The notes: generated by a model from the letters alone, not told the origin. Positions 11,690 to 25,183 are shown, numbered from the stretch's first letter. The stretch is 64,000 bases of DNA from Mesodorylaimus sp. YZB2_4 (GCA_030248295.1 JASANH010000086.1:62001-126000); one strand, 5' to 3'. Numbers and translations are program-made.

Positions 11690-14585
11690 AAATAAATATC
11701 TTCTTCCTTTTTAGTTAAGAACTCATTCCACGCACGTTAGTAGCAGCTAGCAAAAAAATTATACGCCATGACGGTTATGTGTGTGCACGGTACACTGTGC
11801 CTGCCACAATTTTATGCATTCAATAGGCTCCCTGGACACGCCACCCCACGTGGGTGGTATGGTTTAAGGTGAATGTGAACGCGTGCCCCCTACGAGCCGC
11901 CGAATCGGCAATTATAGAAAACTCTAAGTAACTAGTTAGCTATACACAATATTAAACTAATCTGGTTTATGATTATCGTTCCTTGGGCACTTGCTGTGTA
12001 GCCAACTCAAAACAGATCTATAATTCGATAAGAAGCATGCTGAAACAATGTTCACCAGATTCAGTCCAGAGCTGTGGCCACCCCCGCTTAAGATAAAGGT
12101 GCCAGATTTTTTTGATATTCCAATCGAGTGACCTGGCTCTGGCTGCTCTGGACCCAACCTCCTCGCTATAAAAAAGATACCAGATTCTAAAACTAGATTT
12201 TCAGGGCGGGCTAGGGTCCAAGCGAGCAGAAGATAGTTTAGGCAAAAGCTCAACTAACTAAAATAGAAGAGAAACCAGATTCTGGAGCATGATTTTTGCT
12301 GATGCCATTTAAATGAGTGTGTGTGCTCGTGGTGTATTCACTTGTCTTGGTGGTACACTGTTCCCTCCCCCACCCGCGTGTAAACACATATTGGCATGAC
12401 AGTCAATAGAGGGCCAGTTATCACACGAGCACACACATGGAGTATGTAGCAGACAAGAGGCAAACAAAAAGAAAGAAAAAAAAGACCGTGTCAAGAAGGA
12501 ACATCAAATCAGGCATCCTATTAATTGCACGTATGCAGCGTTTAACGTATAGTACATGGGCGATGCCTGTAAATCAATTTAATTTGACAGCACCAATATT
12601 TGGCGGTTCCTTAGCCTTGGCGCTCTTTGGCGAAGACAAATTTTGGCGGAAGTACTGTGAAGTTTTGAACTTCCGCGGTGGCGAAGGTACCTGCCTTGCT
12701 GTTTTTGAGCGCGAGGCTGGCCAATGGATCTTATTCTGGGTGAGCCGAGTGGTCAAGATGATGTTGGTACTTCGGATCAACCAAATGGCGGAGCTGAGCT
12801 TTTGAGTTTGGGTCAACCAAAGGATGAAAATGAGTTTTGGGCTTTTTATTTTTGTTGGATCAAGACGAGTGTTGCGTTGCCATGTGATTCAATCACGATG
12901 ATGAGGGTATGAAAAATTTTCCTTTGATTGCTTTAAACAAGAATGCCTCAACATTGGAATGTGTATGCGTATGTTTGTCACTCCAAATGATTGATCTTAT
13001 GATTTTGCTAGTTAAATCATGCATAACCGAGGCAATGCTGCCCCAGTTTAAAAATATTTCCTATTCATTTCTGTTGCCCTATATTTTGTACACAGCTATT
13101 GACGGAAAGAAATTTTAGCGGAGCCTGGTCGACCGCCAAATTAGCCAAATTAAATCGCTCGCCAAATTAAGTAGATTTACAGTACTACGATACGTACTAT
13201 GTATAGAAATAACCCCGGTGTCGCACCTTCCCAGCAATACCGAGAGCAGCAAGAAATCGTCGGGGCCAAAACAAGTGCATCATGAAAAGTGTACTGTCGG
13301 CAATTTCACCACAACTTATCCCCGGCCCTCTGCTCAAAAGCACGAAAAAACCAAGGATCACTTACGAGCCAATTTTCCTCCTTGCTCCTGAACCGACCCA
13401 CCACCACCACGATGTTGGAACCGACGTTTGCGTTCATCCCGTTGCTTCGAGGTGAGGTCGTCAGCCCAGCGAATAGGATTGATCAGCTTTCCGCTCTTCC
13501 CAGATTCTTTGCATGATCCCTGACCGTCTGTTTGTTTGGTAAAATCGATACGGAGCGTCGCGTGGTCGGGGTTGGTTTTGATCGAAATTACCACTATCGA
13601 CTGAAAGAAGATGTTGGCCTTTCGTTTTCATGCATACCCAATGCAGAGGGCAGGAAATTTCGAATGACTATGCCTTGTTCCTAGGTTCTTAGCCCGAGGT
13701 CAAAGTCCTTGCATGGAAAGTTGATGAAGCATTCCATGGACATACGTGCATTTCGTTTGACCATTTCTGTACGATTCTCCAGTGTATCCACCCGTTCCAG
13801 CCGTACAATGTTATTTTGCATTGTTATCTTCGAACAGCGCGGGAAAAGGTGAAACCTTTTTCCCTGATGTTTCGTTGTGTTTATGTAAAAGCTGGAAAAA
13901 ATCAATGTGCTGCAGCAGGTTAGACCCGAGCAGACGTTTTATGCATATTCCCTTGGCTCATGCAATCAATAAGTAGGTCTTCTGGAAACAGGCAGGCGCA
14001 AAGCCGTGATAGAAATGCCATAACACCAGCCCCTACTGTACTGTAGTGTACAGTGAGGCGAAGCAACGACAAAAATAGCGACAGGGAGTCGATTTGATAA
14101 ATTCGATAAACTTAGACAGTCAGAATACCAGTGGCCTCCTGCATTGGAACCCTTATGCGAACTGTTCAAACAACCTTGGAAACGGCATTATTTGCGTCAT
14201 CGAGCGCATGACAGTTGGGATAAAATCAGTGGGACATGAATGCACTTGACTGTTATCATGCCTCAGTTCAAATCCTTCCGCATTTACTTCTTTTTTTGTC
14301 GTGCAACGATTGTGTCGATTGTGAGCCGTCATCCTCTTGGACAGGAAATTTTTGCTGGTTCAGGCGAATAAAAGTGCAGGCGCACTTATACGTTGCGTGT
14401 GTGAAATTTGCGGCGCAGTGCGTTGGAGAATGCACCTCGGAAATCATCTCGCTCTCACTACAAGAACGTCATGCAAATCTTGTGTGCTGCCCGCAAGGAA
14501 TCCTGCGTAATGTTGGCCTCCGACAAGAACGCAAGTAAAATAAATCTCGAGGCGAGAACGGGGAGACATAAGCAACTGATTGAGA
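11690..14585. other. Intergenic, repeats only
   Basis: No gene is recognised. A possible MITE with poorly matched inverted ends spans about 12564-13185: CTGTAAATC-AATTTAATTTG and TTTGGCGG words at the left recur inverted at 13135-13190. Frames at 12437-12805 and 13358-13594 show no domain. Confidence 0.35.
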
Positions 14586-14703
14586 CTGACAATAAGAGTT
14601 TTTACGGGGGTTTTCTCATAACGGCATTGGTGTTTGCCTTGTTCGCATAACAATTTAAACACCAATTATGCTGCGAGAAAACACCAAAAACTCTTATTCT
14701 CGG
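14586..14703. repeat. Foldback element of about 118 bp
   Basis: ATAAGAGTTTTT..GTTTTCTC..ATTGGTGTTT at the left recurs in inverse at 14658-14700. The arms are roughly 45 bp and imperfect. It fits a small MITE. Confidence 0.45.
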
Positions 14704-15503
14704 GCAGAGAACACGAATCGATGCTTGTGATCAGCTTTGATGCTTTGCTCAAATGATAAAAGAGAAACTGCAAAACTAGACATTGACCACTGTTCACTGC
14801 TTTAGGCTGTATAGACTGTGTCACAGTCTCCAGTAGCTCCGACAATTAAACACAAAGTGAAACATATTAAGGATTTCATAGCCATGGTACATGGCGAGCA
14901 TGCCACACGTTCGAGTAAAGAGAGAACGATCTCACAGTCATCAGAAATCCATTCGCCATTAACGCTATAAGAAAACCCCTCGTGATATGAGCGATTGGGA
15001 AAACTCTAGAAGACAGCATAAGCCCACCTGTCAGATAGAGCGGAATGGGCGCTGTGGCTCTGGGGTTCAAGTCTCCCCGATGATAATGATTTTCGAAAGG
15101 AGGCGCATAAAAAAGGAAGCCTATGAAACAAAACAATCAAGTTTTATCCATTTGTCAATGCTATTGTACACATAATAGGGGTTATGGTTGCAATATAAAA
15201 TTGGAAAGTACATGAAAAAAGACTTCATTGTTGTTGCACTAAAAATTAGCAAAGCTCTTGGATGGAAAAGCCAATAATTACCTTTTGCGGTTAGAATCTT
15301 GAAACGCTCTCAATTTACAATGACGCGCCCCTAGAAGCTTAAAGAAGCGTGACGTTTTTCTAAGCCAGCATGGAAGAGTGCCTTATTGGACGACTATGCG
15401 ACGTCTGAAGTGGTGGAATTTACATGATCATATTCGACCGCCTGACTGGCTGATTCAGCCATCAGAAGTATCAAAGGACGAAATTATCGCGTGAATTGCA
15501 ATA

Positions 15504-16074
15504 TAGTCGAGTCCGCTTAGTATCACCAGCTCCAGACGGGAACAAAATGTGACAATATCCGGACTGTGAATTAAACCGAAGCACACTCTAAAACAGCCCA
15601 AACTTTACTTTTATGCGTTTCATCGCCATTTCGTATTATTTTCGTATATTCCTAGCGTTTTTAACCCTCGTACTACCGTGGGGTTACAAAATGAATGAAA
15701 TGAAGATGAAACGCTTTTTCGAAAGTTTTTCTAACCAAAAAAAAAACAGATTATGGGGATGCTAGATCAAAGCTGAAGCTTAATTGAAGGTGCCATGCGC
15801 CTTCATGCAAGCGTTTTCTCGCGAGAAATCCTAGTTTTTGACGATTCCGCATTTGTTTCAGACTGCCAAGAGTGAAAATGTGACTCTTTTCTCATGCTTA
15901 TTCCGCTTGGCCAAGAAATATATGTGACAATAAGCGGACTAAGCCAAAGTGAGCATGATAATAAGCGAACTTAATACGCATACAAAGTATAGGGAAGAAG
16001 TTCGGGACTTTAGAAACCTGTGATGATAAGCGGACTGTGACATTATACGGTGTGACTATAAGTGGACTCGACTG
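15504..16074. mobile_element. Tc1/mariner-like MITE with TA duplication
   Basis: The left end AGTCGAGTCCGCTTAGTATC and the inverse of the right end CAGTCGAGTCCACTTATAGTC match, and each is flanked by TA (15502-15503 and 16075-16076). The words GACAATAAGCGGAC and GATAAGCGGACTGTGAC repeat inside the right end. There is no transposase, so it is non-autonomous. Confidence 0.58.
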
Positions 16075-16199
16075 TAATTCGTGGTAAAAAAGTATTCGCG
16101 TAAGATTGACAACTATTGCTAGCCCCATTAGAAACCTCACATTCGAGATTTACCACGTTCTAAGTCGCCAAGAATGATTGGATTGACTCCAGTGGGATT

Positions 16200-16874
16200 T
16201 AAATAACGTAAGCGATAATTGAAAAAGGATCCCCTGGAGACGACGTGCAGTGTTTCATGCAATGTTTACAGCTCCGAAGCATGCTCCGCCAAAAACGAAT
16301 ATTATCGTGCCACTCGAATTGAGACCACGAGAACCAGTCACTGGTTGAAATCTTGATGGTAGGGACGTCACACCGGCCGGGCTGTTCTTTGGGACTGCGG
16401 CGGGTCGTTGGCGCGAATGTCTGGGTTGTGACGAGCATAGCCGGGGCACACGGGGATGACTCTGGTACTAGGTCGGTGACCTCCCTGAGCAGAGGAACGG
16501 ATATCAGACCGCTTACTCTGCTTGTGGTGACCGCTTTCGACTTGGCCAGCTCGGTCTGCATTGCTTGAAGTTGTGACTCGAGAATGGACATCTTGAGGAG
16601 ATCTTGGGCGGACCTTGCACGTTTCCTCAGCAATGTCTGCTCTCATTGAGTCTGCTGCAGCGCGTTCTCAGGACTGTGTCTCTTCGTCGCAGAGCTGTTT
16701 GGCCTGCGTAACAGAGATATTCTGTCGACGACTTGTGCTAGGCTGACCAGTATTGGCTAGTGGCTGCTCATCGAATTCATCGGCGGGAGGATCGACTGCC
16801 ATGATCTGGACTGTCGTTTCTTCGGGTGGCTCTCCATCGGTGGCCTGATCAACATGGGGGAGTTGATCAGCCAT
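16200..16874 (-). pseudogene. LTR-retrotransposon gag-like remnant
   Basis: A minus-strand ATG at 16874 starts an acidic N-terminus (MADQLPHVDQ..). A stop at about 16668 and frameshifts follow. A coiled-coil-like stretch (LLKMSILESQLQAMQTELAK) then precedes VPTIKISTSDWFSWSQFEW near 16300-16375. The last block resembles the start of the capsid-like domain in BEL/Pao or Gypsy Gag proteins. No protease, RT or clear LTR pair was found next to it. Confidence 0.4.
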
Positions 16875-18260
16875 TTCGAACGAAATAATCGGCAGAAATC
16901 AATTACGTGGCTTGCAAAGGCTGGATGACGTCGGGTGGGAGTATGATGAAAAATAGGCGGATGGATGCATGGCTCACACGGGTTGAAGACTGGCGATAGG
17001 AACCAATATAAAAGATTGTGTCCCATAAGAAGAGATTTATTACTCAACCGCACCGAGTACACACAGGAGTAACACTGATTAGTTCAAAGGCACCAAGCCA
17101 AAAAGAGTAATAGTGCACCAGCTCAAAACAAACAAATAACACAACAGACAAAAAAGACTAGTTCGACTCACAGCAATCACCAACTATCACCAGACAGGCC
17201 TAACATCAGACGAAGTCATGTCATTCGCATAACAGACATAACTAGATCTTCATTGCCCCTCACAATACTAAAAGGGCTGACTCAGTACGAGAGCAGGCAA
17301 CAGAAGGTTTGACAAATCAGGATATCACTGTCGATAACAGCGCCATTGTCCCTGGTAATCTGTTGTTTCAACGTGGCTTGTACATTTAAGTATTCGAATT
17401 CTGGATTCTGGTTTGTAGGTGTCAAGATGGCAAGGTATCAGTATTTCGGTAAAGAATGCTCACAATCATGTAGGCATTGCATATTTTGTATGCATAAGTT
17501 ATTTTAAAAACATGGCAAAAACGATTGACAACTAGGTCCCAACAACCACCCTAATGACGACAGGCTAGAGGCGCTATGACATCTCATAGAAGATTTCGAC
17601 GCAAAAGTTTCGACAGGCTTTTCGCCTCAACTTTTTTACTTTTTCACCCTTAACTCATTTGACCGAAGATATTTCGACGCAACACATTTCATTTCGATAC
17701 GAGAATAGAAATATTTTGAGCGAGATTCGGGAAGGGCTGGGACAATGCATCACTACGACTCGATCACTGCGACAACTACCTTTATGATTCGACACAAAGG
17801 ATAATGGATTATTTTACTGGATTACATGGATTCCAGGCTCTCGCTCTTCTGGAGCAGCAACTTCTGTAGTTAAAACTGTAGTAACGATGCCAATATCTTA
17901 CAGTATTATCCAGTAGTAAAGACGTCGCCAAGGGCTTGGGATTTTTCCCTCCGACTTTGGGCTTACGATTTGTTAGACGTAGTCGGTAGATAAATATCGC
18001 GGGACCTACGCTCTAATATTTTGACATTGTCGAATTGTCTTGCCGTGAAATCTGCGTCGAAAAGAATTGGGTCGCAAGCGCGCAACGCCACTGCAATAAT
18101 GCTAGACACATTAAGTAAACCTGTTATGCAAAGCAAATCTGAAAACGGCGTCCTCTTCGCGCTAGCTTTCGAGTCGAGAAATGCGGGAAACTTTTTGAAG
18201 TTTTTTACTCATAATCCAGTTCAAAAAAAACATTTGTGAACTTAGAAGCGCTTAAAATCG
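16875..18260. other. No recognisable feature
   Basis: This could include an LTR of the gag-like remnant, but no matching second copy is present in the window to prove it. Confidence 0.35.
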
Positions 18261-18299
18261 TTGCATCAAAATAATAAGCGCAGTGTTTTTTTTGCTAGA

Positions 18300-18871
<572 letters not shown>

Positions 18872-19097
18872 TCAATCTTAAAGAGTCATTGGATTTTAAC
18901 CAGGCGGTTAACTAACTGGCCCGCTAAGTCACTAACCGGGCAGTCAAGTGGCGAACTAGAGCAGTTTCCTGTAATTGGAAGACTATCTCCATTTCAAATT
19001 TCTTTTGATTCCGCGTCAGAAGGCAATCTGTTTGAAATCTGCATATTTTAACTATGAAAAAGCTCAAAAAAGAGTGAGTCAGACTAATCCTAAAATT

Positions 19098-19529
19098 ATG
19101 GATGATGGAGCTAACATTAAAAAGCGACGCCCCAACTGGACTTTAAAGGATGCTGCTATTTTGGTCGAATTGTATGAAGGCCACCACGAGATCATAGTCG
19201 GTCAGGGTCAAAAGGTTACGAAAAAACAACGAGCGGGTGCTTATCAGAATTTTCAACAAATGGATACTACAATTTCCGCTGCAAGTGTGGTCCCAAACTT
19301 CCTCAATTTACCACTGAAAAAAAGAGTTGGAATTTGTGCTCGAAGCGGCCAGCTCGCAGCTGAAAGTCCACTGACTGTGCCTATGTTCAATTTGCAGCAA
19401 GATTTGGTCAAGGAGCAATTGAAAATGGTGCGGCAAAATCGTTTATTACTTGCTGAGAAAACGGCTGCATATCAAGAAAAGCGCCTTTTAATAGCAGAAA
19501 AGAGGGCTTATCTCGAAGAAAAAAGATAA
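19098..19529 (+). CDS. Harbinger SANT/Myb-like DNA-binding protein
   Basis: The first in-frame ATG (19098) is followed by RRPNWTLKDAAILVELYEGHHEIIVG, a Myb/SANT-type trihelical start with a Trp and charged helices. A long Glu/Lys-rich helix closes the frame (LLAEKTAAYQEKRLLIAEKRAYLEEK). In Harbinger elements this partner brings the nuclease to the ends and to the nucleus. The frame stops at 19527, but coding-like sequence continues after the stop (YLRLKKITKQPSVPNGP), so the stop may be secondary. It lies opposite the transposase within one element. Confidence 0.68.
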   Translation: MDDGANIKKRRPNWTLKDAAILVELYEGHHEIIVGQGQKVTKKQRAGAYQNFQQMDTTISAASVVPNFLNLPLKKRVGICARSGQLAAESPLTVPMFNLQQDLVKEQLKMVRQNRLLLAEKTAAYQEKRLLIAEKRAYLEEKR

Positions 19530-19865
19530 TATTTGAGATTGAAAAAAATTACCAAGCAACCGAGTGTTCCCAATGGTCCTCAAATGACATCACCAGTTCG
19601 TACTCCAACTTCAAGCATTGATTATAATTTGAGTGGCAACGATTATAATTTGACCAATTTAGGCTGATGTCAAGATTAATCATGCAAGTGCACATGAACG
19701 ATAAGTATGGCGACGTGCGTACCGTCTAATCGTGCTGTGCGTACACTATTAGTTTGCTATGCTAAATGATAAATGTTTGCAAAAAGTGGCCAGCTGGTTT
19801 CTCACTAGGAATACAATCATGATCACTATGTAGCTACAACAAAAAACAATATACCAAGCCAGTGG

Positions 19866-20937
19866 TTAGCGAAAATGCACTCGAGCAAAGTGAGCACAAA
19901 ACGCACTACCTGTATTGCGGTCAGCAGGTTGATGGTCAAATTGTTCCTCCTCGTCCTCACTCTCAGTCTGTTCATCTTGAACATCAAAGTCGTCATCATC
20001 CTTCCGTGATTTGGCGATGTTGTGTGGGACAGCGCAGGCAGCGATCACGCGACAAGCTCGGAGAGGCGACATTCGAATCTCGCTATGCAGAACATGGAAT
20101 CGACGTTTCCACATACCAAAACACCTTTCAACAACGCACCTGGTTCTTTTGTGTGCTACATTATATCGTCGCTGCTCGTCTCCGACTGGTGCCAGAAATG
20201 GGGTTAACAGCCAGGGACTGCAAGCGTATCCACTGTCACCGAGCAGAATTCCATGTCTCTGACAAGTCTCAAACTCCATACCAATCTTGCTACGCTTCAA
20301 TATCGTCGAATCATGGACACTACCAGGCCAATCAGCCACAATATTAAGGAATCTGCCCTCATGATCGCAAATACCCTGAACATTGATCGAGTGTTGTTGC
20401 TTGCGATTCACATACACGTGTTCCTGATCACCAATAGGTGCCAAAATTTTTATATGTGAGCCATCTATGGCGCCAACAACGCAAGGAAAATTCCCAATAT
20501 CAAAGAATCCTTTTGTAATTTTTCTTAATTCATGTTGATCATCTGGGAACTTGACAAAGTTATCCAACCTCCGACATATGGCTAATGAGAGCATAAACCA
20601 CTCGGCTAACTGTCGATTTTGATACCGCCATTAAAGTGTCGCCAATCACTTCCAAGAAACTCCCAGTCGCATAAAATCGAAGTGCTATGGCCAGTTGAGT
20701 TGCAGTTGACAAAGCATGACGATTAGTGATACGTCCAAGATCACTTTCAAATTCTTCGCATAAATATTTAAAAGTTTCCTTATGAAATCTAAACCGTTTT
20801 CGAAAATCTTCATCTAAGTAATAGTCGACTGGATTTATCCGATTTTGCTGAATTATTTTATATGGTCGCCTATTGTGAGCTGATCGAGCACTTATATCAA
20901 AAATAGGGATGATCGGCATGTATGGGAGCAAATTCAT
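19866..20937 (-). pseudogene. Harbinger transposase (DDE nuclease), one frameshift
   Basis: The protein begins at ATG 20937 with the N-terminal helices (RFRFHKETFKYLCEEF, LALRFYATGSFLEVIGD, SKSTVSRVV). It then changes frame in the overlap at 20560-20594. The second part carries the catalytic blocks VVGAIDGSHI, VADWPGSVHDS, LGDSGYACSPWLLTP and RCVVERCFGMWKRRF, ending at 19866 with an acidic tail. These are the signature blocks of the HARBI1/PIF family. The enzyme would cut and paste the element using the SANT-like partner. A short frame-restoring intron cannot be excluded. Confidence 0.85.
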
Positions 20938-21480
20938 GATGGGTTTTTTATTCAAAACTTCACCGCAGTGCAGAAGATGGGATAACCGGCAAGTTAATCT
21001 ACCTGTCGAGGTAGGTTAGATTTGGGCGGTCAAGTCGCCCGGTTAACTTTTCCAGTTAACTTTAACCGCAACTCAGGGACGCCAGTTAAAGTTGACTGCC
21101 CGGCGAAGCTAGATTTAACTGCCCAGTTGAAGTTAATCGCGATTCAGGAACCCGGCCCAGAAAATAACTCGAATGTTGGTTTTCTTTGCTGGCACAACCG
21201 ACACAGCCGGCAATGGAGTGCTTTTTAAGAGTGTGAACCCCCCCCCCCCCCGCCTATCAACAGCCGCATTAGTTTGCTGTTTAGCCCAGGCATTCTTGAA
21301 CTTATGCGCAGTAGGCCACAGTGACAGAGCAGTACGTGCGAACCTTCTTTTGTACGAAATTTGCGTCAGCTCAGGAGGGACCAGACGACCAATTTCTTTC
21401 GTCTATTCTGAATTCCTAGCCCAAATGTAGGTGCGAAAAAGTACTATTATTTATAAAAAATCTGCTATCAGACAACAAAA

Positions 21481-22094
21481 AGGTTAGCCCAGCCACCCTA
21501 CTCTAACCAAATGCGAGGCAAACGAGGCTGGCTAGGCTCCCTCGGCGGCGTTTGTAGGAAAATTGTGATCAGATAGCATTGCTACTGTCACTAAAAAAGT
21601 GTAACAGGGCGTCCCCTACCTTAGCCACTTCATTCAGGGAATAGGAGATGGAAACACAAGGGCCGATGGTCGTACTACTAGTGCTGAAGGTTGTACGCCC
21701 AAAACTATTAGCATGCTGGCTCCACAGAAGCTGAATTTCCGGTTCTAGTATCACTGGGTTGGTGATAGATATACAGTACTCGTGCTGTCACGGCAGATCC
21801 AACCTTACCTTACCTTACCCGAACAGGTAAATTCATGTTGGTAAAAACATAGCCTTTGGTAAAAACAAAGAATAAAACCCCGCAGGGAGTCGACCCCGTG
21901 ACTCCACGATGCACCGAGGTAATCACAGAGACACGCGTTATGGGTGAGTGCGGGATCACGATTGTGAGCCTAAAGGCAACATAAACGTAGATATATCACG
22001 TCTGGATATAGCCCACTCAAGCATGTGCCGTCGAGGCAGCCCAGCCAACCTCGTTTGCCTCGCATTTGGTTAGAGTAGGGTGGCTGGGCAACCT
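21481..22094. mobile_element. Foldback element with about 65-bp inverted ends
   Basis: The left arm 21481-21547 (AGGTTAGCCCAGCCACCC..) is the inverse of 22030-22094, with only a few differences. The 0.5-kb interior has no transposase. On the minus strand the interior contains a B-box-like GGGGTCGACTCCC near 21886-21899, so a tRNA-derived SINE may be nested in it. A GCCT-type tip is compatible with several superfamilies; none is proven. Confidence 0.6.
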
Positions 22095-22251
22095 CGGATA
22101 AATTATGATTAACCTTTTCAAATGGACTGGTGGCGGCGTTTAGCAAGAGGAATTGGTATGCGTCTTTTCGGTTGGTTTTTGTTTTTTGGTCTTTATTCTA
22201 ACCTCCTTTCTTGCGGCTTTGTGTCTAATTTTTGGGATACCATGAATTGGT

Positions 22252-24078
22252 TTGTTTGGGATGTCTCTTAGGATTGCAACTATAAATGTGCGGGGCTTGA
22301 GAGACAGAGTTAAAAGGCGGTTAGTTTATAAATTTTTGCGTGATAATCGAGTTGATATAGTTTTTTTGCAAGAGACCCATTCAGTGGAGGCTGATAATAG
22401 AATTTGGCGTGCTGAGTGGGGTGGAGAAATGTATATAGCTCATGGTACAGAGAATCGATTTGGAGTCTCGATCTTGTTTAGACGCAACCTTAGTGTTTCC
22501 ATTATTTCTAAGTTTACCTCAATTGACGGATGCTTTCTTTTCTTGAATGTCTCTTATTTGGGCAAAACTTTTTGGTTGGCAAATCTGTACTCCCCCCCCC
22601 GTATGGTAGTGCTAGGTGTGCTGCGTTTTTCCGGGATGTTGGTAGTCTACTCAATGAGCGCATTTCTGGAGATTTCTCACCACTACTTATGGAAGGTGAT
22701 CTCAACACACACCTGTCTTCTTTGGACAAAAGTACTTTTTCTAGTAGTCGGCCATTTTCTAGAGCTGAATGTGCGAGAGAACTGGTAGCCTTGGCAGACA
22801 GTTTTGAATTGGAGGATCTTTGGCGATCGCTAAAGGGGGACGAACGAGGGTACACAAGGTTTCAGCGCACTCCACCTGTTTTTTCTAGAATCGATTACTT
22901 TTTCACTACCAGGGAGCTTAGGCATTCTTTTTCGGAGATCCGTCTTAAGGTGACCCCTTTCTCTGACCACTCTGTCCTGATTGCCGAGTTTGCTGTTTTT
23001 GGCAATCCTTCCACCACCCGGTCGCCTTATTGTAAGTTCAATTCCACCCTTCTGGAGAATGAGGATTATGTGGCTAAAATCAAGGAAGTCATCGAGACTT
23101 TTTCCAATGTCAGTGAGGTCCATTCCTCTCCTACTGTCCGGTGGGATTTTCTTTTGTCTGTTTTGCGAGGCGAGACTATAAGTTATGCATTTTTCCTTAG
23201 AAAGAGTAGGGCTGAGGCGTCAAAGGAATTGTTAGCTGAGATTTCTCTTCTTTCCACAATTCTCTTCGAGCTTCCTGACCAGTTTCCAGGATACGATACT
23301 ACTGCTGGCCTGGAACAATGAGCCTCTTGTCGGGCTGAAGTTTCTCGCTTTGAGGAAGCAAGGGTTCAAGCTGCCATCGTCCGCGCCAGGGTTCAATGGG
23401 CTGAACTAGGTGAGAGAAGTACGCGTTACTTTTTTCAGTTGGAGAAACAGCGAAATAAAGAGGTTTATATCGATTGCATTGAGGTAAATGGGCAGATTAT
23501 TTCTGATCGTGGTCGAATCCATAGTGAGATAGGCGATTTTTACTCCCAGCTTTTTTCCTCCCGACGCGAAGGGCTTTCAGTAGTGCAGGCCGATTTGAAT
23601 AAGTTTTTTTAAAATCCCCTTTTGCCTCGCCTTTCAAACGAGGAGCGGCTTTTATTAGAAAATCCTCTTTTTGAGCGGGAACTTAGAGCAGCTGCCTTTG
23701 CATCTTCTGCAAACAAATCTCCTGGATTGAACGGGTTCCCTACAGAATTTTTCAGGAAATTCCGGATCGAGTTGTTCCCCTTTTTGAATGAGTCGGTCGC
23801 CTACTCTCGTGAATCCGGTCTACTGTCTCTCGATCAACGTCGTTCATGTATTAGATTGATTCCCAAGCCTGTGCCTGAAGCAGATCGCCCCGAATTTCAA
23901 TTTTCTGAACGTATGATTGCTGTTTTAAATTGTGACTATAAAATTTTTTTAAAGCATTGGCAAATCGCTTAACTTGGTTTCTCCCTTCACTTATTTCTTG
24001 TGAGCAGCTATCCTATTTGAAGGGGCGCTTCATCTGTGAGCATATCAGGACACTAGCTGACCTCATATCTGCTTAAAT
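22252..24078 (+). mobile_element. Degenerate L1/Tx1-like LINE ORF2 (5' part)
   Basis: The APE endonuclease opens at 22261 with RIATINVRGLRD, VFLQETHSVE and IAHGTENRFGVSILFRR. The frame shifts near a C-run at 22593-22602, then continues with MEGDLNTHL, FSRIDYFF, PFSDHSVL and the linker RARVQWAELGERSTRYFFQLE (about 23380-23440). The start of RT (SSANKSPGLNGFPTEFFRKF, 23688-23765) is present. Stops at 23321 and 23610 and truncation before the RT core show that it is dead. It abuts the 3' end of a second LINE on the opposite strand at about 24079. Confidence 0.85.
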
Positions 24079-25183
24079 TTATTCCATTGGGCCAATAAAG
24101 CCTTCTTTGCATCTGGCCTGCGCCCTGATCGCCCACCGCCTTTCGAAACTGTCAACAGCATTCTTTTCCCACCAACCCTGAATATCTGCAAGAGTTGCAC
24201 GCATAAGGCATTCCTTCGATGTCCATTTTGTCAAGTGGATTTGTGTTTTAACGAATTTTTTGTGCAATATCACAATCATTTGGAAGCCGCTACGAGCGTG
24301 TTCGATTGGAGTTGGGTGTGATCATTGGTCTCGATGTGAGTGTTTTGATTTTTGTTTTGTTGTGGGGGTTTTGTTTTTGTTGATGTGAAATGCATTCTTG
24401 TTAGCTAACCACCATTGACCAGAGGAGGGGGACAGGCTAAATCAGTGTCAGAGTTATCTGTTTGATCTACTTCGCTTCACCAAACATCCCTTACTCACAC
24501 TCACATGGATAACGCGATCACATAAAACGATCATCAGACACCTGCCGCACTTTCTTGGGTGGAGGGTCAAATAAATCCCAGGATGGATCCCAAGACACAG
24601 AATCTGCGCAAAATTCGACTGTGATAACAGGTATCCTCAAACTCCCCTTTTCCTCCTCTTCTTCCTTCTTCTTTGCTTCCCTCCTGGCTTTCAGCTCGTT
24701 TGGATCAAAATCCCGCTTCAGTTAACCTGAAAATGTGCAGCGAATTGCTTCGGCCTGGCATCTGGCTTCGCGACTACTGGACATAAATCTCCACACACTC
24801 TTGCGTTGCTGGAAATCCTGTTTCCCAAGAGTGCTCTGGTGCTCTCACTTTCTTCATCGGTGCGTATGTTGATCGGTGCCGACTTATCTGATTGACTCGT
24901 TCTTGCCTTGACTTTGAGGTCAGATTCAAGGCATCAAAGTACTGAAATGGTCTGTGCATTAGAAAATGTCTAACAACAATCCATTGCATAATCCAACAAC
25001 AATCCTCGATATCCTGACCTTGGGGTCCCAACCCTAGACATTTCGTCTTCCCTCTGTGGAGCTTGAGTCCCGACACCACGCTGACCTTATCCAATACACT
25101 TACGAACGTGCTGAACGTTACTTGCCCTAACGTGCACTTGCGTTAGGGCAGCATTGGCTGATTGGATGTCTCGTAGAAACAGG
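24079..25183 (-). mobile_element. 3' part of the LINE split by the Polinton
   Basis: On the minus strand, leaving the Polinton, the sequence resumes LINE RT after FADD: a helix region, then VLDKVSVVSGLKLHRGKTKCLGLG (25025-25094), the RT block after the catalytic loop. The C-terminal region ends near 24079 (CLMRATLADIQGWWEKNAVDSFERRW). A 9-bp hairpin (25124-25132 / 25141-25149) interrupts the frame just before this block, and there are further frame breaks. The 5' part is at 54303-57361; the two were contiguous before the insertion. Confidence 0.85.
24300..24770. other. Low-information part of the LINE 3' region
   Basis: T/G-rich and C/T-rich sequence without a recognisable domain lies between the LINE C-terminal blocks, perhaps a secondary insertion. 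Confidence 0.3.

Larger units (their letters stand above)
18895..21165. mobile_element. PIF/Harbinger DNA transposon
   Basis: The two hallmark Harbinger genes lie convergently: a SANT/Myb-like DNA-binding protein (plus) and a DDE nuclease (minus). Both ends are packed with subterminal repeats of AACTGGGCAG / GGGCAGTCAA (18895-18960 and 20985-21135). The right end reads GGGCCGGGTTCCTGAATCGC on the minus strand. The left terminus is not sharply defined, so the limits are approximate. The nuclease frame is broken, so this copy is probably inactive. Confidence 0.8.

Noticed and set aside
21886-21899. tRNA gene on the minus strand
   Set aside because: There is a good B-box-like word, but no matching A box or cloverleaf; at most a SINE remnant.
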